DNA from: Nematostella vectensis
Taxonomy: Eukaryota > Cnidaria > Anthozoa > Actiniaria > Edwardsiidae
Direction of reading: 5' to 3'
Assembly: GCF_932526225.1 (NCBI RefSeq)
Contig: NC_064045.1
Span: forward strand, 744,001-808,000
DNA: 64,000 bases
Part shown: in pieces, positions 62,708-64,000 of the stretch
How positions within the stretch are numbered: position 1 is the stretch's first letter
Layout: each line of letters opens with the position of its first letter
Notes under the pieces: generated by a model
Database searches by the model: none
Told to the model about the DNA's origin: nothing
Seen by the model: only the letters and a program-made list of their open reading frames with translations
Position numbers and translations under genes: made by a program

Positions 62708-63637
62708 ATGGTGTTCTTTGTTGAAGGGAAGTCTCAAAACTTCTGGGTTGGACCGCATGTGGTACTTCTAAGAGCCTCTCGAGAGAACAAGCCTTATCTA
62801 GATTTTTTGGTCCGTCCTGTCACGCCCAGGGCATGCACAAACACGTGTGGGCCTCACCCCCCATCACTTTTGTAATGGTCCTTCTTCCTTATCACAAGTC
62901 TGCTACTCATAACATTATGTGGTGTCATGGAGTAATGTACTCTTACATGAGAGAGAAAGCGTCTTTTGTTTTAATTTTATATTGAAACCTGAGTCAACAG
63001 GTGTAAAGTGTATTAACACTAGCTTTACACCTGTAAAATATCAGCAACTATCTGTGATAGAAGTGGCTGGCGTAAAGACAGCTTGGCTTGCTTGAATCTG
63101 TGCCTTGTATTTGGATAGAACTAGTTCTTTGATCTCGAACGGGTAAAGGGGCCCATGCAGGTTATTTTTTTTCACGATATACACCTTATAATTATAATTG
63201 ATGTCCATCGCAATCCCTGCTTCCTAAAGTTAGAGCCTAGTGCACCACTGGAGTCCAATGGACTCCGAGAAATTTAAAAATTCATACTGCTAGTTTTGCC
63301 GCTGTTAATTTATCATATACCATTGTCTGGTCTTGCAAATAAATAATAAGAGATACTTTATACATTTCAATATATACAGAAATACTTTATATATTAATAT
63401 AATATAAGAGTCTCCAGAGCGACTTTGAAGGCTGTTCCAAAAATGTGCTTATAATACATGTACGACCTACTTTGGGTTTAGAAGTTTGTGAGAAGTCATT
63501 GAATATCTTATTCGGTTTTGATTTATCTGGTGTACTGACTAGTCCTGGTGCAGGTGCCAATGGCCAGATTAAAAGAGTTCTGGGCTCTTGTCAAAATCGT
63601 ATTCGTTTTTTATTTTTCGGTGTATTGAATAGTCCAC
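62708..63637. repeat. Unit 68, class C-like, 930 bp
   Basis: Six Ts where seven are usual shift the head frame. GTCCTTCTTCC in a C body is a hybrid combination. Tail CTGTGCCTTG and CCAGAGCGAC. Confidence 0.95.
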
Positions 63638-64000
63638 ATGGTGTTCTTTGTTAAAGGGAAGTCTCAAAACTTCTGCGTTGGACCGCATATGGTACTTCTA
63701 AGAGCCTCTCGAGAGAACCAGCCTTATCTAGATTTTTTTGGTCCGTCCTGTCACGCCCAGGGCATGCACAAACACGTGTGGGCCGCACCCACCATCACTT
63801 TTGTAATGGTCCCTCTTCCTTATCACAAGTCTGGTACTCTTAACATTATGTGGTGTCATGGAGTAATGTACTCTTACATGAGAGAGAAAGCGTCTTTTGT
63901 TTTAATTTTATATTGAAACCTGTGTCAACAGGTGTAAAGTGTATTAACACTAGCTTTACACCTATAAAATATCAACAACTATCTGTGATAGAAGTGGCTG
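63638..64000. repeat. Unit 69 (partial), class A
   Basis: Ends with the window at GAAGTGGCTG, past the 38-bp hairpin. Private TTCTGCGTTGG. Confidence 0.95.

Larger units (their letters stand above)
1..64000. repeat. Satellite tandem array, ~929-bp unit, fills the window
   Basis: Seventy units (68 complete) lie head to tail in one orientation, with no unique sequence between them. The landmark ATRGTGTTCTTTGTT recurs every 924-935 bp, with three exceptions (787, 787 and 912 bp). Neighbouring units differ by scattered substitutions and short indels, and the same linked variants recur at multiples of the unit length, so classes and higher-order blocks can be followed. The pattern is what unequal exchange and gene conversion produce in eukaryotic satellites. 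Frames that stay open in the head of the unit do not behave like genes. The family is not recognised. Location in centromeric or other heterochromatin is an inference. Confidence 0.98.

Noticed and set aside
1-64000. CRISPR array
   Set aside because: The repeat is ~929 bp with no short repeat-spacer alternation and no cas genes.
1-64000. 5S rRNA, snRNA or rDNA spacer cluster
   Set aside because: GATCTCGAAC faintly recalls 5S rRNA, but the rest does not match 5S, and I saw no U1, U2, U4, U5, U6 or large rRNA signatures in the unit.
1-64000. LTR or other transposon array
   Set aside because: No terminal repeats, target-site duplications, primer-binding site or transposase/polymerase motifs in or between units.

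Overview
The whole 64-kb window is one uninterrupted satellite array: a head-to-tail tandem repeat with a unit of about 929 bp. There is no unique flanking DNA on either side. I find no gene, RNA gene or complete mobile element that I can support. I numbered units from a fixed landmark, the trinucleotide ATG or ATA that opens the motif ATRGTGTTCTTTGTT. This landmark occurs 69 times, at 770, 1701, 2629 and so on to 63638. That gives 68 complete units (1-68), one partial unit at the left (unit 0, 1-769) and one at the right (unit 69, 63638-64000). Full units are 924-935 bp long, except two of 787 bp (units 5 and 10) and one of 912 bp (unit 21).

Organism: kilobase-scale, homogenised, non-coding tandem DNA of moderately AT-rich composition points to a eukaryotic nuclear genome, in a centromeric, pericentromeric, subtelomeric or heterochromatic satellite block. 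I do not recognise the satellite family, so I do not name a taxon. Assignment to heterochromatin is inference.

Unit anatomy, left to right from the landmark: (1) a 'head' of about 280 bp with balanced composition and low stop-codon density, which produces recurring 91/92-codon open frames that I judge spurious; it holds the palindrome CTCTCGAGAG and a CACGTG box. (2) A 38-bp hairpin with 12-bp arms just after the head. (3) A 12-bp palindrome AGAACTAGTTCT and a T-tract. (4) A 17-bp hairpin, GGAGTCC and GGACTCC around AAT. (5) An A/T-rich stretch of about 150 bp. (6) A segment of about 200 bp ending in a second T-tract of varying length before the next landmark.

Unit classes, defined by linked variants in the head: A (GTTAAA, CATATGG, AACCAG, GGCCGCACCCACC, TCTGGTACTCTT); B (as A but GTTGAA); C (CATGTGG, AACAAG, GGCCTCACCCCCC, TCTGCTACTCAT; C' also has TTCGGGG); D (CATGTGG, AACAAG, GGCACCAACCCC or its variant, CTCTAAC); E (ATA landmark, CACGTGAGGG); F (a C/D-like front half joined to an A-like back half); X (other mosaics).

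Layout: 1-18.1 kb is built from the series E A C B B D C'. It contains a tandem duplication of a 4.5-kb five-unit block (C B B D C') and a larger repetition at 10,868 bp. From 18.1 to 33 kb the order is less regular, with A/D alternation and a D-A dimer duplication at 29.3-33.0 kb. From 33.0 to 46.9 kb there is a clean higher-order repeat (HOR): three tandem copies of the five-unit cassette D-E-F-E-A, period about 4,640 bp. From 46.9 to 58.9 kb the HOR is disrupted and rearranged, with further block duplications. From 59 kb to the right end the units are mosaic and carry more private changes.

The most informative local event is a 141-bp deletion whose junction makes a perfect 12-bp-arm inverted repeat, found in two units as a result of later block duplication. 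All classes and coordinates were read by eye; no alignment, percentage identity or database search was run.
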